Positions 5,684 to 6,267 of a DNA stretch of 6,267 bases are shown piece by piece. This DNA is from Crocinitomicaceae bacterium (GTDB taxonomy: Bacteria > Bacteroidota > Bacteroidia > Flavobacteriales_D > Crocinitomicaceae), in NCBI GenBank assembly GCA_003512365.1, contig DORI01000232.1, positions 1 to 6,267 on the forward strand, read 5' to 3'. A program made the translations under genes and the position numbers. Numbering within the stretch: the first letter of the stretch is position 1; the number at the start of each line of letters is the position of its first letter. The notes beneath the pieces are model-generated. The model was not told the origin of the DNA. It worked only from the letters and a program-made list of their open reading frames with translations, and made no database searches.

Positions 5684-6267
5684 TTATTTGTACAGTAGGA
5701 GACCTATGGAGAAATAAATAAATAAGCCGGTTACATCATTTAAGGTGGTAATAAAGGGTCCAGTTGCTAAGGCTGGGTCAATCTTATATTTATTCAACAT
5801 CAACGGAATTAGTGTTCCAAAAATAGCTGCGAACAAAATGACTGTAAAGAGAGAGATACTTACCACAAAACCAAGTTGCGCATTCTCAAACACATAGGCA
5901 ATTCCAAAAATTAAACTCGCTAGCAATAGGCCGTTGAGTAATCCAACGCCAGCTTCACGTACTAGTTTTGGCATTATTTTACCAAAATCCTTGTCTCCTC
6001 TTGCCAAAGACTGAACAACAATCGCAGAAGATTGAACCCCAACATTTCCACCCATCGCAGTTATTAACGGAATAAAAAATGCCAATGCAGGAATTCGGGT
6101 AATACTATCTTCAAATCCAGAAATAACTTTTGCGCCTAAAATTCCACCCATCATACCAATTACTAACCATGGCAGTCGAGCGGAAGATATTCGCCAAATA
6201 CTCGCATCGGGTTCGATTGGGTCTGAAATACCTGTCGCAAGCTGGAAGTCTTTATCGGCCTCCTCTT
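5684..6267 (-). CDS. mgtE: Magnesium transporter MgtE, C-terminal membrane domain (N-terminus beyond window)
   Basis: The frame is open from the right edge (first full codon at 6265) to a TAA at 5684-5686, giving 193 visible residues. The Met at 6154 is internal, not the start: upstream codons encode EEADKDFQLATGISDP, the cytosolic linker typical of MgtE just before the channel domain. Five membrane segments follow, at about 31-52, 58-85, 106-126, 131-157 and 169-192 of the visible part. Key family marks are RLPWL (30-34), ALAFFIP and GGNVGVQSS (72-80), the short loop LARGDKDFG, and DPALATGPFITTLNDVTG (163-180). Asp177 in NDVTG corresponds to the conserved pore aspartate that binds Mg2+ in Thermus MgtE. 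The missing N-terminal part should contain the MgtE N domain and paired CBS domains that sense cytosolic Mg2+, about 250 residues. The fragment shows no sign of decay. Confidence 0.95.
   Translation of the reverse strand, partial: EEADKDFQLATGISDPIEPDASIWRISSARLPWLVIGMMGGILGAKVISGFEDSITRIPALAFFIPLITAMGGNVGVQSSAIVVQSLARGDKDFGKIMPKLVREAGVGLLNGLLLASLIFGIAYVFENAQLGFVVSISLFTVILFAAIFGTLIPLMLNKYKIDPALATGPFITTLNDVTGLFIYFSIGLLLYK

Noticed and set aside
5684..6154. MgtE fragment read as a complete 156-residue gene starting at 6154
   Set aside because: The frame stays open to the window edge and the upstream residues match the MgtE linker and first membrane segment, so this is the C-terminal part of a longer gene, not a truncated gene.

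Overview
The window looks like chromosomal DNA of a Bacteroidota bacterium, most likely of the Flavobacteriia. The reasons are: A+T-rich sequence; no Shine-Dalgarno motif before any start; at least one good match to the Bacteroidota -7 promoter element TAnnTTTG; secreted proteins whose signal peptides end in Ala-Gln; and a FadL-type porin gene followed by an SGNH-type lipoprotein gene, a pairing I recall from flavobacteria. I see no tRNA, rRNA, CRISPR array, insertion sequence or phage gene. About 95% of the window is protein coding, so it reads as an ordinary core-genome stretch, not a mobile or defence region.

Layout. Bases 1-2320 (minus strand) hold a two-gene outer-membrane operon: a FadL/OmpP1/TodX-family porin, then, one base after its stop codon, a lipoprotein of the SGNH/GDSL 'lipolytic' family that runs off the left edge. 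A 58-bp divergent promoter region separates the operon from a ChaN-like (DUF399) secreted protein on the plus strand (2379-3242). After a very A+T-rich 132-bp gap comes a TIGR01777-type NAD(P)-binding epimerase-like protein (3375-4265). After a further 93-bp gap comes a PIN-PhoH ATPase (4359-5681). It converges, with a 2-bp gap, on the membrane half of an MgtE magnesium channel/transporter (5684-6267, minus strand), whose start lies beyond the right edge.

How the genes relate. The porin and lipoprotein probably form one transcript and may act together on hydrophobic compounds at the outer membrane. The ChaN-like protein shares their promoter region and is also exported, so the left half is an envelope segment. 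The right half is housekeeping: a Rossmann oxidoreductase, an RNA-metabolism ATPase/nuclease and a magnesium transporter, with no obvious shared pathway.

The most notable point is in the lipoprotein. It aligns well with the SGNH-lipoprotein family, but the positions expected to hold the nucleophile Ser and the block III Asn carry Ala and Glu, which suggests a catalytically inactive relative. I found no clearly new multi-gene system. Two gene starts (porin and epimerase) are best moved from upstream TTG codons to internal ATG codons.
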